From NCBI GenBank assembly GCA_021771915.1, contig JAETNY010000006.1, forward strand, positions 62,001 through 126,000: a stretch of DNA of 64,000 bases, read 5' to 3'. Shown here piece after piece: positions 45,245-53,001 of the stretch. This stretch comes from Bacillota bacterium (GTDB taxonomy: Bacteria > Bacillota > Dehalobacteriia > UBA4068 > UBA4997). The notes beneath the pieces were generated by a model. It was not told where the DNA came from. It saw nothing but the letters and a program-made list of their open reading frames with translations, and searched no databases. How positions within the stretch are numbered: position 1 is the first letter of the stretch; every line of letters begins with the position of its first letter. The position numbers and the translations under genes are program-made.

Positions 45245-45982
45245 TCAACCGTGCGCCAGACGCGCCACCCATTCGTCCTGCCGTTGCCAGGCCAGACGCG
45301 CCGCCTTTTGCTCCGCTTCTTTTTTGCTGGGACCTGAAGCCGTGGCCAGCGTTTCCCCACAATAAACCAATGCCACCGTAAAAGTACGCTGATGCGACGG
45401 CCCAACAGCAGAAAGCAACTGATAGGTAATGTGCCTTTCAGAAAGCGTCTGCACCAGCATTTGCATCAGACCCTTATAATCCTCATAACGGTCACCAACT
45501 TTTTCTTCCAGTTCCGTGGTAAAACGAGCCAGCAGAAAAGCCTCCACCTTTTCCAGCCCCTGCGCCAGATACATCGCGCCAATTACCGCTTCAAAAGCGT
45601 CGGCCAGTATAGAATTGCGGTTCTGCTCACCATTTTTCAGGCTGCCCTTACCCATGAGAATATAATCGCCCAAACCAAGTTCTCGTGCCAAATCCGCCAA
45701 AGACCCCTCACAGACCAGCGCCGCCCGGGTTTTGCTCAAATAGCCCTCATCGGCCTGGGGATTGCGCTTAAAAAGTTCTCTGGCCACCACAAAACCCAAA
45801 ATAGAATCACCCAAAAATTCCAGACGTTGATTATCCTCATCGCCGGGCATTTTTTGCCCCTCAAAATAAGTAGGGTGCGTCAGCGCCTGCTGCAAAAGAT
45901 GCAAGTCACCCAGCCAGTTCAGTTTTTCCGCCAGCACTCCCAGCTTGTCTATTCTGCTTTTATTAACACCCTCGGTATTCAC
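45245..45982 (-). CDS. rnc: Ribonuclease III
   Basis: Double-strand RNA endonuclease for rRNA and mRNA processing. The catalytic signature NQRLEFLGDSILGF and the second acidic motif ILADAFEAVIGAMYL are present, followed by a C-terminal dsRNA-binding domain (DYKGLMQMLVQ to the end). The 245 residues are typical. I prefer the GTG at 45982, 7 bases after GGAG, over the TTG at 45988. It lies between acpP and the radical SAM gene. Confidence 0.97.
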   Translation of the reverse strand: MNTEGVNKSRIDKLGVLAEKLNWLGDLHLLQQALTHPTYFEGQKMPGDEDNQRLEFLGDSILGFVVARELFKRNPQADEGYLSKTRAALVCEGSLADLARELGLGDYILMGKGSLKNGEQNRNSILADAFEAVIGAMYLAQGLEKVEAFLLARFTTELEEKVGDRYEDYKGLMQMLVQTLSERHITYQLLSAVGPSHQRTFTVALVYCGETLATASGPSKKEAEQKAARLAWQRQDEWVARLAHG

Positions 45983-46023
45983 AATCAATCTCCATATTTT
46001 AATTAATTTTGCCTGTTTAATTA

Positions 46024-46272
46024 TTATTCTTTGCTTTTTTCCTCGATATATTCCACCAGCTGACCAACGGTTTTTATATCGTCAACGTCCTCATCGGCAA
46101 TTTCAATTTCAAAGGCTTCTTCAATAGCCATAATCATCTGCACCACGTCCAATGAATCCAAAGCCAATTCTTCAAAGGTTGTGGCCGGGGTCAAATCACC
46201 AAAATCACGCCCAAGCTCCTTTTTAATTGCATTTTGCAATGTCACAATCGTATCCATGTTCTGCATAGCCAT
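46024..46272 (-). CDS. acpP: Acyl carrier protein
   Basis: ACP carries growing acyl chains during fatty acid synthesis on a phosphopantetheine arm. The attachment serine lies in LALDSLDVVQM (Ser at about residue 40). The 82 residues are acidic and of normal length. It follows plsX by 23 bases and precedes rnc, a common Bacillota arrangement, but the fabD and fabG genes often found between plsX and acpP are missing here. Confidence 0.97.
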   Translation of the reverse strand: MAMQNMDTIVTLQNAIKKELGRDFGDLTPATTFEELALDSLDVVQMIMAIEEAFEIEIADEDVDDIKTVGQLVEYIEEKSKE

Positions 46273-46295
46273 ATTTATCGCCCCACATTTCTTTT

Positions 46296-47297
46296 TTACT
46301 TGTCATTTTTGCTGAAAAAGCTGGCCACCTGTTGTTTCATGTCCTCAATAAAGCCGCTTTGCTGCAAATTAACTGTCTGCTTAATCGCAGATTGAATTGT
46401 TTCCGCATCAGAACTGCCATGACAAACCAGACTTAAGCCGCCCACGCCCAACAATGGTGCGCCGCCAATAGCCTTATAATCCAACATCTGCTTCAGATTC
46501 TGCAAGCCCGGCATAATCAGCGCAGCCCCCAAACGGCGTGTCATACTGGCAGAAAGCTCTTTTTTCAACAATCCCATAAAGGTTTTAGCCAAACCCTCAG
46601 AGGTTTTCAAAACAGCATTCCCAGTAAAACCGTCGGTCACAATTACGTTAACATTACCAGACATCAAATCCCTGGCTTCATAATTGCCGATAAAATTCAA
46701 GCCGGATTGCTTTAACAGGTGATGCGCCTCCACCAGCTTATCTGTACCCTTATGTTCCTCGGTGCCGTTATTCAGCAAACCGATAGTAGGATTTTCCACT
46801 TTAAGCAGCGCCTGCGCCGCCACCTTGCCTAAAACCGCAAACTGCAAATATTGTTCAACATCAATCTCAAGATTGGCGCCAATATCCAACAAAATCGAAC
46901 CGCCTGTAATCGTGGGAAACACCGTACAGATACCAGGGCGAGTAATACCCGGAATACGCCCCAAAAGCAACAAAGCCGAAGCCATCTGCGCACCGGTACT
47001 GCCGGCTGAAATAATCGCGTCAGCCCGACCCTCCTTAACCATTTTGGTAGCCACCCAAATTGAACTGTCACGCTTTTTGCGTAAATTTTCCACCGATTCG
47101 TCCATAGCCATTACACTGGCGGCTTCTTCAATCGTTACATTATTTGGCAATGAGCCTTCCTGTGGCAGTTTATCTGGTTGTCCAACCAAAATAATCTGTA
47201 CGTCCGGATTAACCGTTGCAGCCTTAACCGCCCCATCAACCAGTGCCTTAGGCGCCAAATCACCGCCCATAGCGTCAATCGCAATTCTTACGCTCAA
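46296..47297 (-). CDS. plsX: Phosphate acyltransferase PlsX
   Basis: PlsX converts acyl-ACP to acyl-phosphate, the donor for PlsY, also encoded in this window. The start is a TTG at 47297 with GGGAGG upstream, giving SVRIAIDAMGGDLAP at the N-terminus. SAGSTGAQMASALLLLGRI, LLNNGTEEHKGT and DGFTGNAVLK are family motifs. Length 333 is typical. The deacetylase gene lies 38 bases upstream in the same orientation, where fapR is often found. Confidence 0.97.
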   Translation of the reverse strand: MSVRIAIDAMGGDLAPKALVDGAVKAATVNPDVQIILVGQPDKLPQEGSLPNNVTIEEAASVMAMDESVENLRKKRDSSIWVATKMVKEGRADAIISAGSTGAQMASALLLLGRIPGITRPGICTVFPTITGGSILLDIGANLEIDVEQYLQFAVLGKVAAQALLKVENPTIGLLNNGTEEHKGTDKLVEAHHLLKQSGLNFIGNYEARDLMSGNVNVIVTDGFTGNAVLKTSEGLAKTFMGLLKKELSASMTRRLGAALIMPGLQNLKQMLDYKAIGGAPLLGVGGLSLVCHGSSDAETIQSAIKQTVNLQQSGFIEDMKQQVASFFSKNDK

Positions 47298-47335
47298 AAT
47301 TTCGCCTCCCTAGCGAGCATTTTATATAGAGAACC

Positions 47336-48313
47336 TTATTTAACTGAAAGCAGACGCGCAAACTCCTCCAGACTGATATTCTGGTCTACATTGCGCCGGT
47401 TCAGCTTCAAAGCGTCACTATTTTTATTAATAGTACCCTTAGACGTCGTCACCGCCACCAAAAAACCATTATTATATAAAGCGTCATAACTGGTTTTATT
47501 GGTCACGCCATAAGGATAAGCAAAATAATTAATCATGGTGTTAAGTTCCGATTCCAAAATATATTTGGACAGACGCAAATCCTGATTAACCCGGTCCTTA
47601 TATTCCGCATCGCTCTCACGCCGGTTTTCATTGGTCAAATATTTATGGTCAATGAAAAAACGTCCCAAACCGCCGCTCTGCGTAGCTTGTATCATACCAT
47701 GGCCGTCATAGCTATGGCTGCCAATTTCAACCAGACCAGAATCTTGCATTTCCCGCATCTGGTCAAAACTTAAATGCGGAATATTCTGTTGGGTCAGGCC
47801 GCCATCGTCAGAAGCTACAATAGAAGAAATAACCACCACGGCAATAGACGCCTTTAAATTATAATCCTGCAAAATAGGATAAGCAAGCGTATAATTACTG
47901 GCATAACCGTCATCAAAAGTAATTATCACTGATTTTTCCGGAAAAGGCAGAGAGTTATGCAAAATCGCCGCCACTTCAGACATCTTAAAGGTATGATAGC
48001 CATGCTCAGAAAGATAACGCATTTCCTCTGCAAACTGACTGACTGAAATAATCGCATTATTACCGGCATATTTACCGCTGGCCATCTCGGCGTCCGGCAC
48101 AAGATGATGATACATCAAAACAACAGCACCATAATCCTGACTGGCCTGATATTCCGGCACCAGCGGCAGGTTTTGCTCTGCGGTTTCAGAGTTAACAGAC
48201 ACGCCGTAAATTGTATATGATAAATCCGTAAACCAGAAAAAAGCCAGAACTAAAGTAATCAAAACCACTGTTAACAGTGAATATTTATACTTTTCCATAA
48301 ATGAATTAAACAA
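47336..48313 (-). CDS. Polysaccharide deacetylase (PgaB/IcaB-like), membrane-anchored
   Basis: A 325-residue extracytoplasmic enzyme with an N-terminal membrane segment (about residues 10-29). The NodB-type core shows VVLMYHHLVP, TFDDGY (metal and catalytic Asp) and GSHSYDGHG, where the His spacing H-x4-H resembles PgaB/IcaB enzymes rather than the other deacetylase of this window. PAYPYGVTNK is present as FAYPYG. The start is a TTG at 48313 with GGAGGTGGG upstream. It has its own promoter and heads the transcript into plsX. Substrate unknown. Confidence 0.88.
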   Translation of the reverse strand: MFNSFMEKYKYSLLTVVLITLVLAFFWFTDLSYTIYGVSVNSETAEQNLPLVPEYQASQDYGAVVLMYHHLVPDAEMASGKYAGNNAIISVSQFAEEMRYLSEHGYHTFKMSEVAAILHNSLPFPEKSVIITFDDGYASNYTLAYPILQDYNLKASIAVVVISSIVASDDGGLTQQNIPHLSFDQMREMQDSGLVEIGSHSYDGHGMIQATQSGGLGRFFIDHKYLTNENRRESDAEYKDRVNQDLRLSKYILESELNTMINYFAYPYGVTNKTSYDALYNNGFLVAVTTSKGTINKNSDALKLNRRNVDQNISLEEFARLLSVK

Positions 48314-48352
48314 ATTCCCACCTCCATAGCAACTAATGCCCTTATCTAAATT

Positions 48353-48381
48353 ATTTTACCACAAGTTTTTTCACTTTACAA
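48353..48381 (-). promoter_or_regulatory. Promoter for the deacetylase-plsX transcript
   Basis: TTGTAA (48376-48381) and TAAAAT (48353-48358) are 17 bases apart on the minus strand, about 40 bases before the deacetylase start. Confidence 0.7.
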
Positions 48382-48511
48382 CCTTTTTCTATATAAAAAA
48401 TCAGTCTTAAGAAAAATGTTTTATCAAGCAATCTCCTGTGGGGGTTAAATTAAATAAACACTAAATTCGGCCTGCCTCCTGCGGAGTTGACCTCATTAAG
48501 TGTTCACTAAA

Positions 48512-48533
48512 AAATAACAAAATTTTGTTATTT
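48512..48533. promoter_or_regulatory. Perfect 22-bp palindrome (candidate operator)
   Basis: The half AAATAACAAAA is followed directly by its exact reverse complement, with no spacer. It ends 4 bases before the -35 box of yceD-rpmF. A perfect palindrome of this length is likely to be a protein-binding site; with no loop it is a poor terminator. It does not resemble the FapR site (TTAGTACC-type). Confidence 0.65.
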
Positions 48534-48537
48534 AATC

Positions 48538-48566
48538 TTGACAGGCGACAGAAAATATTGTATAAT
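48538..48566 (+). promoter_or_regulatory. Consensus promoter for yceD-rpmF
   Basis: A perfect TTGACA (48538-48543), a 17-base spacer and a perfect TATAAT (48561-48566). The expected transcript start, 7 to 8 bases after the -10, falls at the yceD start codon at 48574. Confidence 0.9.
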
Positions 48567-48573
48567 AGCTGCT

Positions 48574-49104
48574 ATGTTAATAAATGTTACAAAAGTTAAA
48601 AGCACCGCCCAATATTCTGAAAGGCTGAAACTGGCCGAGCCAGTGAACGCCGCCGACTATGGCTATCCAGAATTGGAGTTGGTGGATAATTTGCAGTTTC
48701 AGGGCGTGATTGAAAATGCCGCCCCCTTTTTAGAACTGCATGGTCAGGTCATAGCCAAATTACAGCAAACCTGTTCTCGCTGCCTGGCCAACTTTGAACA
48801 GGAATTTATAGTTGAGATTGCTGAAGCTTTTACCAACAAGCAGGAGGCGCTTTCTCCCGATGATGCCTATGAGGTAGCTTTTTTCAGCGGTGATGAAATT
48901 GATATTGCACCTGCCCTGTTGCGTTCGCTGTTGTTGGAGTTGCCTATGCGGCCGCTCTGCCGGCCGGACTGTCAGGGACTCTGCCCCAATTGTGGCGCAG
49001 ACCTCAACCAACAGCCCTGTTCTTGTAAACATGAGGATATTGACATACGTTTAAGCAAGCTGCAAGCCTTGTTTAAAACCATGAATAACGATAAGGAGGT
49101 GTAA
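48574..49104 (+). CDS. yceD: DUF177 (YceD) family protein, probably from a leaderless mRNA
   Basis: DUF177 proteins are encoded with rpmF in most bacteria and are thought to affect 23S rRNA maturation. The 176-residue product starts MLINVTKVKSTAQYSERL, as in the family, and carries the Cys motif CSRCLANF, then CRPDCQGLCPNCGADLN. The only in-frame start that matches the family is the ATG at 48574, which lies 8 bases after the -10 box, so there is no room for a ribosome-binding site. The stop is 3 bases before the rpmF start, with AAGGAGG for rpmF inside the coding end. Confidence 0.9.
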   Translation: MLINVTKVKSTAQYSERLKLAEPVNAADYGYPELELVDNLQFQGVIENAAPFLELHGQVIAKLQQTCSRCLANFEQEFIVEIAEAFTNKQEALSPDDAYEVAFFSGDEIDIAPALLRSLLLELPMRPLCRPDCQGLCPNCGADLNQQPCSCKHEDIDIRLSKLQALFKTMNNDKEV

Positions 49105-49107
49105 AGA

Positions 49108-49308
49108 ATGGGTGTACCAAAGAATAAAACTTCCAAAGCTAATCGCCGCATGAACCGTGCCGGCCGTTACGCTGATTTCACAGCTGCTGCCGTTTCTCTC
49201 TGCCCCCAGTGCCATGCATTCAAACTGCCGCACCATGCCTGCCCACAATGTGGATATTATAAGGGGCGTCCGGTAAAGGCTGTTAAGGCCGAGCCGGAAG
49301 CTGAATAA
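49108..49308 (+). CDS. rpmF: 50S ribosomal protein L32
   Basis: The 66-residue product begins MGVPKNKTSKANRRMNRAG and has a zinc-binding form of L32 with two CPQC pairs (about residues 32-35 and 45-48). It has a perfect AAGGAGGTG site within the end of yceD, and a Rho-independent terminator follows at 49345. Confidence 0.97.
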   Translation: MGVPKNKTSKANRRMNRAGRYADFTAAAVSLCPQCHAFKLPHHACPQCGYYKGRPVKAVKAEPEAE

Positions 49309-49344
49309 TTTACGGTCAAACTATCTTTTGCAAATAATATATTT

Positions 49345-49385
49345 GCCCTCTGTCTGCCAGACGCGGACGGAGGGCTTTTATTTTT
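49345..49385 (+). terminator. Rho-independent terminator after rpmF
   Basis: GCCCTC (49345-49350) and GAGGGC (49370-49375) close a GC-rich hairpin followed by TTTTATTTTT on the plus strand. It ends the yceD-rpmF unit and touches the 3' end of the convergent dipeptidase gene. Confidence 0.85.
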
Positions 49386-50370
49386 ACTGTGTTATTTCAC
49401 TGCCATGCCGACGCAAAAATTTCAGCAAATTGCCGCCCAACAGACGTTCAACCACATCCGCTTTAAAACCGGCCGCCGTCAAAGCATCAGCCAGTCTCGG
49501 CCAACTTTGCACGCCAACAATTCCCTTAGGCAGATTTTCCACTCCATCAAAATCAGACCCCAAACCGACCGCCTCCGCCCCAGCTACATTTACAGCATGC
49601 TGAATATGCCGCACCACATCGTCCAAATCAGCGGCATTTTCCGCCGTTGATCCCCTCAAAAAAGCCGGCGCCAGTGTAACACCCAACCAGCCACCGCTTT
49701 GACCCAAAGCGCGCAGCTGTTCATCAGTCAGGTTACGCCGGTGCGGACAAAGAACCGCACAACAAGCATGACTGACAAAAATAGGCTGACGCAACAAAGC
49801 AGCAGCCTGCCAAAAGCTTTTAGCTGAAGCATGCGCCAAATCCAGCAAAAAACCGCGTTTCTCCGCATAACGAATAAAATCACAGCCGGCCGCCGTCAGC
49901 CCAGTATCCGCCTCCCCCAAGGCGTCCGCCCCACAGCCCAGAAAATTATTATTATTCCAGAACAGCCCCAAACTGCGGAACCCCAAACGATATAATTCTT
50001 CTGTCGGCGCAGCAAAGCCAAAAGCATTATCAAGCAAATCCAAACCCTCAACAGCCAATACCAGCTGGGTATTCCGGCCGCAGCCTGCCTGCCGCCAATC
50101 CAGCAGCAATTCCAGACCGCCATGCAGTTCCATGGCAATTTGCAGATTTCGGCGCAGCCGCCGCAAATGCTGCCATGCCTGCTCTGGCGTCGCCTGATGC
50201 AGAAAAAAAGCCATAAATTGCAGTTTAACTCGCTGACAAAGCCGCGGAAAATCCAAATGACCCTCCGCCGCCTCCAAACAGCCCAAAGCCATTTCCAAAG
50301 AGGTCAGCCTTGTAATTGTATCACAATGTGCGTCAGCAACATATAAGCGTTTTTTATCCGGCATAAGCAT
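49384..50370 (-). CDS. Membrane dipeptidase family (peptidase M19)
   Basis: A 328-residue zinc dipeptidase of the M19 (renal dipeptidase) family, which cleaves dipeptides, sometimes with D-residues. The metal and active-site motifs are VADAHCDTITR, VEGLDLL, LLDLAHAS, SHACCAVLCPHRRN and GSDFDG. There is no signal peptide, so it is probably cytoplasmic despite the family name. GAAAGGAT precedes the ATG; a second ATG two codons in is equally possible. Confidence 0.92.
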   Translation of the reverse strand: MLMPDKKRLYVADAHCDTITRLTSLEMALGCLEAAEGHLDFPRLCQRVKLQFMAFFLHQATPEQAWQHLRRLRRNLQIAMELHGGLELLLDWRQAGCGRNTQLVLAVEGLDLLDNAFGFAAPTEELYRLGFRSLGLFWNNNNFLGCGADALGEADTGLTAAGCDFIRYAEKRGFLLDLAHASAKSFWQAAALLRQPIFVSHACCAVLCPHRRNLTDEQLRALGQSGGWLGVTLAPAFLRGSTAENAADLDDVVRHIQHAVNVAGAEAVGLGSDFDGVENLPKGIVGVQSWPRLADALTAAGFKADVVERLLGGNLLKFLRRHGSEITQ

Positions 50371-50443
50371 CTATCCTTTCCAAAAGATATTTCGCTTAAT
50401 AATCTTATATGCCGGAGAAAAGCGCAAAATACCGCCGTCCCTT

Positions 50444-51085
50444 TTAATTACCTGTTTTTTTCAGCAGCCTGGCGTATAATTGCGCAACATGCTTTAAGGC
50501 GTATTTGTTCGCTGAAAACTCCTGCGGCATGGCGTTATAGGCATTGATATGTTCAACCACCAGTTGCTCCTTAAGCGGCTCGCTGTCCGGCAGTAAATCA
50601 AGAATATCCCTCTGCCGCTCCACAGGAGCCAAAAAACGGTTTAACCACAAAACATATTCCACACTGCTCTTATGACAACGGCGAAAATGCAGCCAATGCC
50701 CATACTCATGCAGCACCACAAAGGCTGCAAAGGCCAGTTCATAGCGCTCAATATCCAGCGGCAATAAATCATTAATCATTCGCATGTAAGCCATGGTACT
50801 GATATAATTGTTCTGTTGTTCCAAAAAATAAAAATCGCTGGCGTAAATGTCCGGCAGATAAATACCAAGCTCCTGCTGGTCATGAGCCTGCGGCGGCTGA
50901 CTGCCGCAAGCCAGCCAGGACTGTAAATCCGCCTGAGAAATAAACTGACAATGCGCTGGGCTATACTCCGCTGGCGACTCTGAGCCGTCCGTAACCGCCC
51001 AGGACGCGGAAACATCATAATTAACAAAATGAAAAGGCGCTTTTTTAGCCAGACCGGCCTCCGCCACAACCGCCGACAAACGCAT
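50444..51085 (-). CDS. Putative zinc metalloprotein (HExxH)
   Basis: A 213-residue protein I do not recognise as a known peptidase family. A zincin motif HEYGHW stands near residue 130 in a helix (AFAAFVVLHEYGHWLHFRR), and QEFSANKYA about 60 residues later could supply the third ligand in the E-x-x-A-x pattern. No signal peptide is seen. AAGGAGAG lies 9 bases before the ATG at 51085. It lies between the M19 dipeptidase and the hemolysin III gene. Confidence 0.65.
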   Translation of the reverse strand: MRLSAVVAEAGLAKKAPFHFVNYDVSASWAVTDGSESPAEYSPAHCQFISQADLQSWLACGSQPPQAHDQQELGIYLPDIYASDFYFLEQQNNYISTMAYMRMINDLLPLDIERYELAFAAFVVLHEYGHWLHFRRCHKSSVEYVLWLNRFLAPVERQRDILDLLPDSEPLKEQLVVEHINAYNAMPQEFSANKYALKHVAQLYARLLKKTGN

Positions 51086-51130
51086 GGCAACCAACTCTCC
51101 TTGATTTTCAGATATTCAGGCAAAATATTT

Positions 51131-51793
51131 TCAGTTTGGCCCATTCAAACAATAAAACAGCACAAAAAAGTAATGACACAAACTGCCGGCCAGCACAAAC
51201 AAATGCCAGACCAGATGCATATAGCGCACTTCTTCCTTACGATAGAAAATAACGCCAATGGTGTAAAACAAACCGCCGGCCAACACCAAAACAAAACCAG
51301 GCAAGTCCAGCAGCGCCGCCACCGGTTTGATAGCCGGCAGCACCGACCAACCAGAAAGCAAATAAAGAACCAGAGAAAGTTTATGAAAACGCCGCACACT
51401 GACAGCGTTCAGGGTGATACCCAAAACCGCAACCGCCGCATTAATGCCAAAAAGCGTCCAGCCCAGCCAGCCACGCAACAGACCCAGCGTTACCGGAATA
51501 TAAGTACCCAAAATTAAAATAAAAATGGAAGAATGGTCAAAAACCTGCAAAACACGCTTACCCGTTTGGTTGGTAATTGAATGATAAAGCGTGGAAAATA
51601 AATAAAGTAAAATCAGACTTGATCCATACAATGAAGCGCTAACGATACTAAGCGCATCACCGTGCATGGTTGCCCATACAATCAAAATTGGCATGCCGGC
51701 AATCGCCAAAAGCGCCCCCAGACCATGAGAAATGGAGTTGGCAATTTCCTCGCCGGGAGTTTGCCGATTAAATTTTGCAACATCAGTCGCCAT
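51131..51793 (-). CDS. Hemolysin III (PAQR superfamily) membrane protein
   Basis: A 220-residue protein with seven predicted membrane segments and the Hly-III motifs EEIANSISHGLGA, LYHS in STLYHSITN, FDHSSIFILILGTY and HLVWHLFVLAGSLCHYF. The His and Ser positions match the proposed zinc site of the superfamily. Despite the name, the natural function in bacteria is not settled. The ATG at 51793 sits one base after the tcdA stop, with GGGTGGGTGA overlapping the tcdA end. Confidence 0.93.
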   Translation of the reverse strand: MATDVAKFNRQTPGEEIANSISHGLGALLAIAGMPILIVWATMHGDALSIVSASLYGSSLILLYLFSTLYHSITNQTGKRVLQVFDHSSIFILILGTYIPVTLGLLRGWLGWTLFGINAAVAVLGITLNAVSVRRFHKLSLVLYLLSGWSVLPAIKPVAALLDLPGFVLVLAGGLFYTIGVIFYRKEEVRYMHLVWHLFVLAGSLCHYFFVLFYCLNGPN

Positions 51794-51794
51794 A

Positions 51795-52514
51795 CTATTC
51801 ACCCACCCTTGCCGCTATTTCCGTCTGGCGAATTAAATCGCTCACAACCTCCGCCGCCAGCAGCAGACCAGCCGCCGAAGGCACAAAAGCCACACTACCC
51901 ACCGGAGCGCCAGGCTCCGAACGTGCCAAAACCGGCTCTTCTGTAGAAAAAACTACCTTTAAGGATTTAACACCAGCCTGACGCAGCTTTTGACGCATCA
52001 CCCGAGCCAATGGGCAAACACTGGTGGCATAAATATCGGCCACCTGAAAGCCCATTGGGTTCAGCTTATTGCCAGCGCCCATACAGCTGATAACCGGCAC
52101 GCCGGCCGCCTGCGCCTGTGTAATCAGACAAACCTTGCTTGGCACGGCGTCGATAGCGTCCACCACATAATCATAAGCGGCAAAATCAAAATCAGCCGCA
52201 TTATCGGTGGCAAAAAAAACCTGCCGACACTCCAACCGCGCTTCCGGATTAATAGCGGCAATCCTTTCCGCCGCCACCTGCACCTTCGGACGGCCAATAT
52301 CCGGCAACAAGGCAATAATCTGTCGGTTTAAATTACTGCGGCTGACTACGTCCGCGTCCACCAGCGTTAAAGCGCCAACGCCACTGCGCGCCAGTGCTTC
52401 AACCACATAGCCGCCCACGCCGCCCACGCCAAAAACCGCCACTCTGGCGGCCGCCAAAGCCTGCATTCCAGCCTGCCCCAACAACATCTCTGTACGTTTA
52501 AATTGCTCCCACAT
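51795..52514 (-). CDS. tcdA: tRNA threonylcarbamoyladenosine dehydratase
   Basis: TcdA, a ThiF/E1-like enzyme, cyclises t6A37 of tRNA to ct6A with ATP. The 239 residues include the nucleotide-binding GVGGVGGYVVEALARSG, SRSNLNRQI and the family segment SCMGAGNKLNPMGFQVADI. The C-terminal Cys in ATSVCPLARVMRQKLR is typical of TcdA/YgdL. It may be coupled with the hemolysin III gene, which begins one base after its stop. Confidence 0.93.
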   Translation of the reverse strand: MWEQFKRTEMLLGQAGMQALAAARVAVFGVGGVGGYVVEALARSGVGALTLVDADVVSRSNLNRQIIALLPDIGRPKVQVAAERIAAINPEARLECRQVFFATDNAADFDFAAYDYVVDAIDAVPSKVCLITQAQAAGVPVISCMGAGNKLNPMGFQVADIYATSVCPLARVMRQKLRQAGVKSLKVVFSTEEPVLARSEPGAPVGSVAFVPSAAGLLLAAEVVSDLIRQTEIAARVGE

Positions 52515-52686
52515 CTATATTCTATCCTCCAAACGCTTTAGTTATCTAGTATTAAAAACCAGATAACAGAGTTTTCAATACTATAATATTTTAGCATTTA
52601 AATCCAGCTTTGTAAAGCCCTGGTTATGCATTTATGAAAAAAATTACCTGCTTAAAAAACCTCGGCTCTGGTAACAATATTAACGC

Positions 52687-52716
52687 TTGCAAAAGCACTT
52701 TTATATTTTATTATAT
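52687..52716 (+). promoter_or_regulatory. Candidate promoter for the 42-residue gene
   Basis: TTGCAA (52687-52692) and TTATAT (52711-52716) are 18 bases apart, 34 bases before the start codon at 52750. Confidence 0.5.
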
Positions 52717-52749
52717 CTCAAGCCTAAAGTCAACCAAAGGAGAATTATC

Positions 52750-52878
52750 ATGACAAACAGTATTTTGGACAATCCCGCCATTTTGAATGGCAGTGACCTG
52801 GACAAGCTGGAACAGCTGCAAAATGAATTTTGTTCAGAGTGTGGCAAAAATGTAATTTTGGTGGCTTATAAGGGCTAA
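52750..52878 (+). CDS. 42-residue protein with a C-x-x-C motif
   Basis: A short plus-strand gene with AAAGGAG placed 7 bases before its ATG. The product is MTNSILDNPAILNGSDLDKL and then an acidic, amphipathic stretch ending in FCSECGKNVILVAYKG. The Cys-Ser-Glu-Cys pair could bind metal in a dimer or act as a redox or modification site. It is its own unit: a candidate promoter stands upstream and two hairpins, one a clear terminator, downstream. I do not recognise the family. It could be a regulator, a small zinc-ribbon protein, or a peptide precursor. Confidence 0.7.
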   Translation: MTNSILDNPAILNGSDLDKLEQLQNEFCSECGKNVILVAYKG

Positions 52879-52902
52879 TCAGCCAAATTTACAGCCATAA
52901 AC

Positions 52903-52945
52903 GTCTGAAAATTCCTCTTATTTAATCTGAAAAATCCTTTCAGAC
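52903..52945 (+). other. Hairpin downstream of the 42-residue gene
   Basis: GTCTGAAA (52903-52910) pairs with TTTCAGAC (52938-52945) in an 8-bp perfect stem. It lacks a T-run and precedes the terminator, so it may protect the mRNA 3' end. Confidence 0.45.
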
Positions 52946-52952
52946 TAAATAT

Positions 52953-52985
52953 AAAACGGCGTAACACCGGTTGCGCCGTTTTTCT
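52953..52985. terminator. Bidirectional Rho-independent terminator
   Basis: AAAACGGCG (52953-52961) pairs with CGCCGTTTT (52974-52982), followed by T-runs on both strands. It ends the small-protein transcript and the convergent peptidoglycan-binding cluster. Confidence 0.85.
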
Positions 52986-53001
52986 TTTTATTAAATTTTG
53001 C

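Noticed and set aside
48538-48573. Upstream TTG start for yceD
   Set aside because: The TTG is the first base triplet of the -35 box, so it cannot be transcribed from that promoter.
52687-52749. N-terminal extension of the 42-residue ORF (21 codons)
   Set aside because: It overlaps the candidate promoter and lacks a ribosome-binding site; the ATG at 52750 has a clear AAAGGAG.
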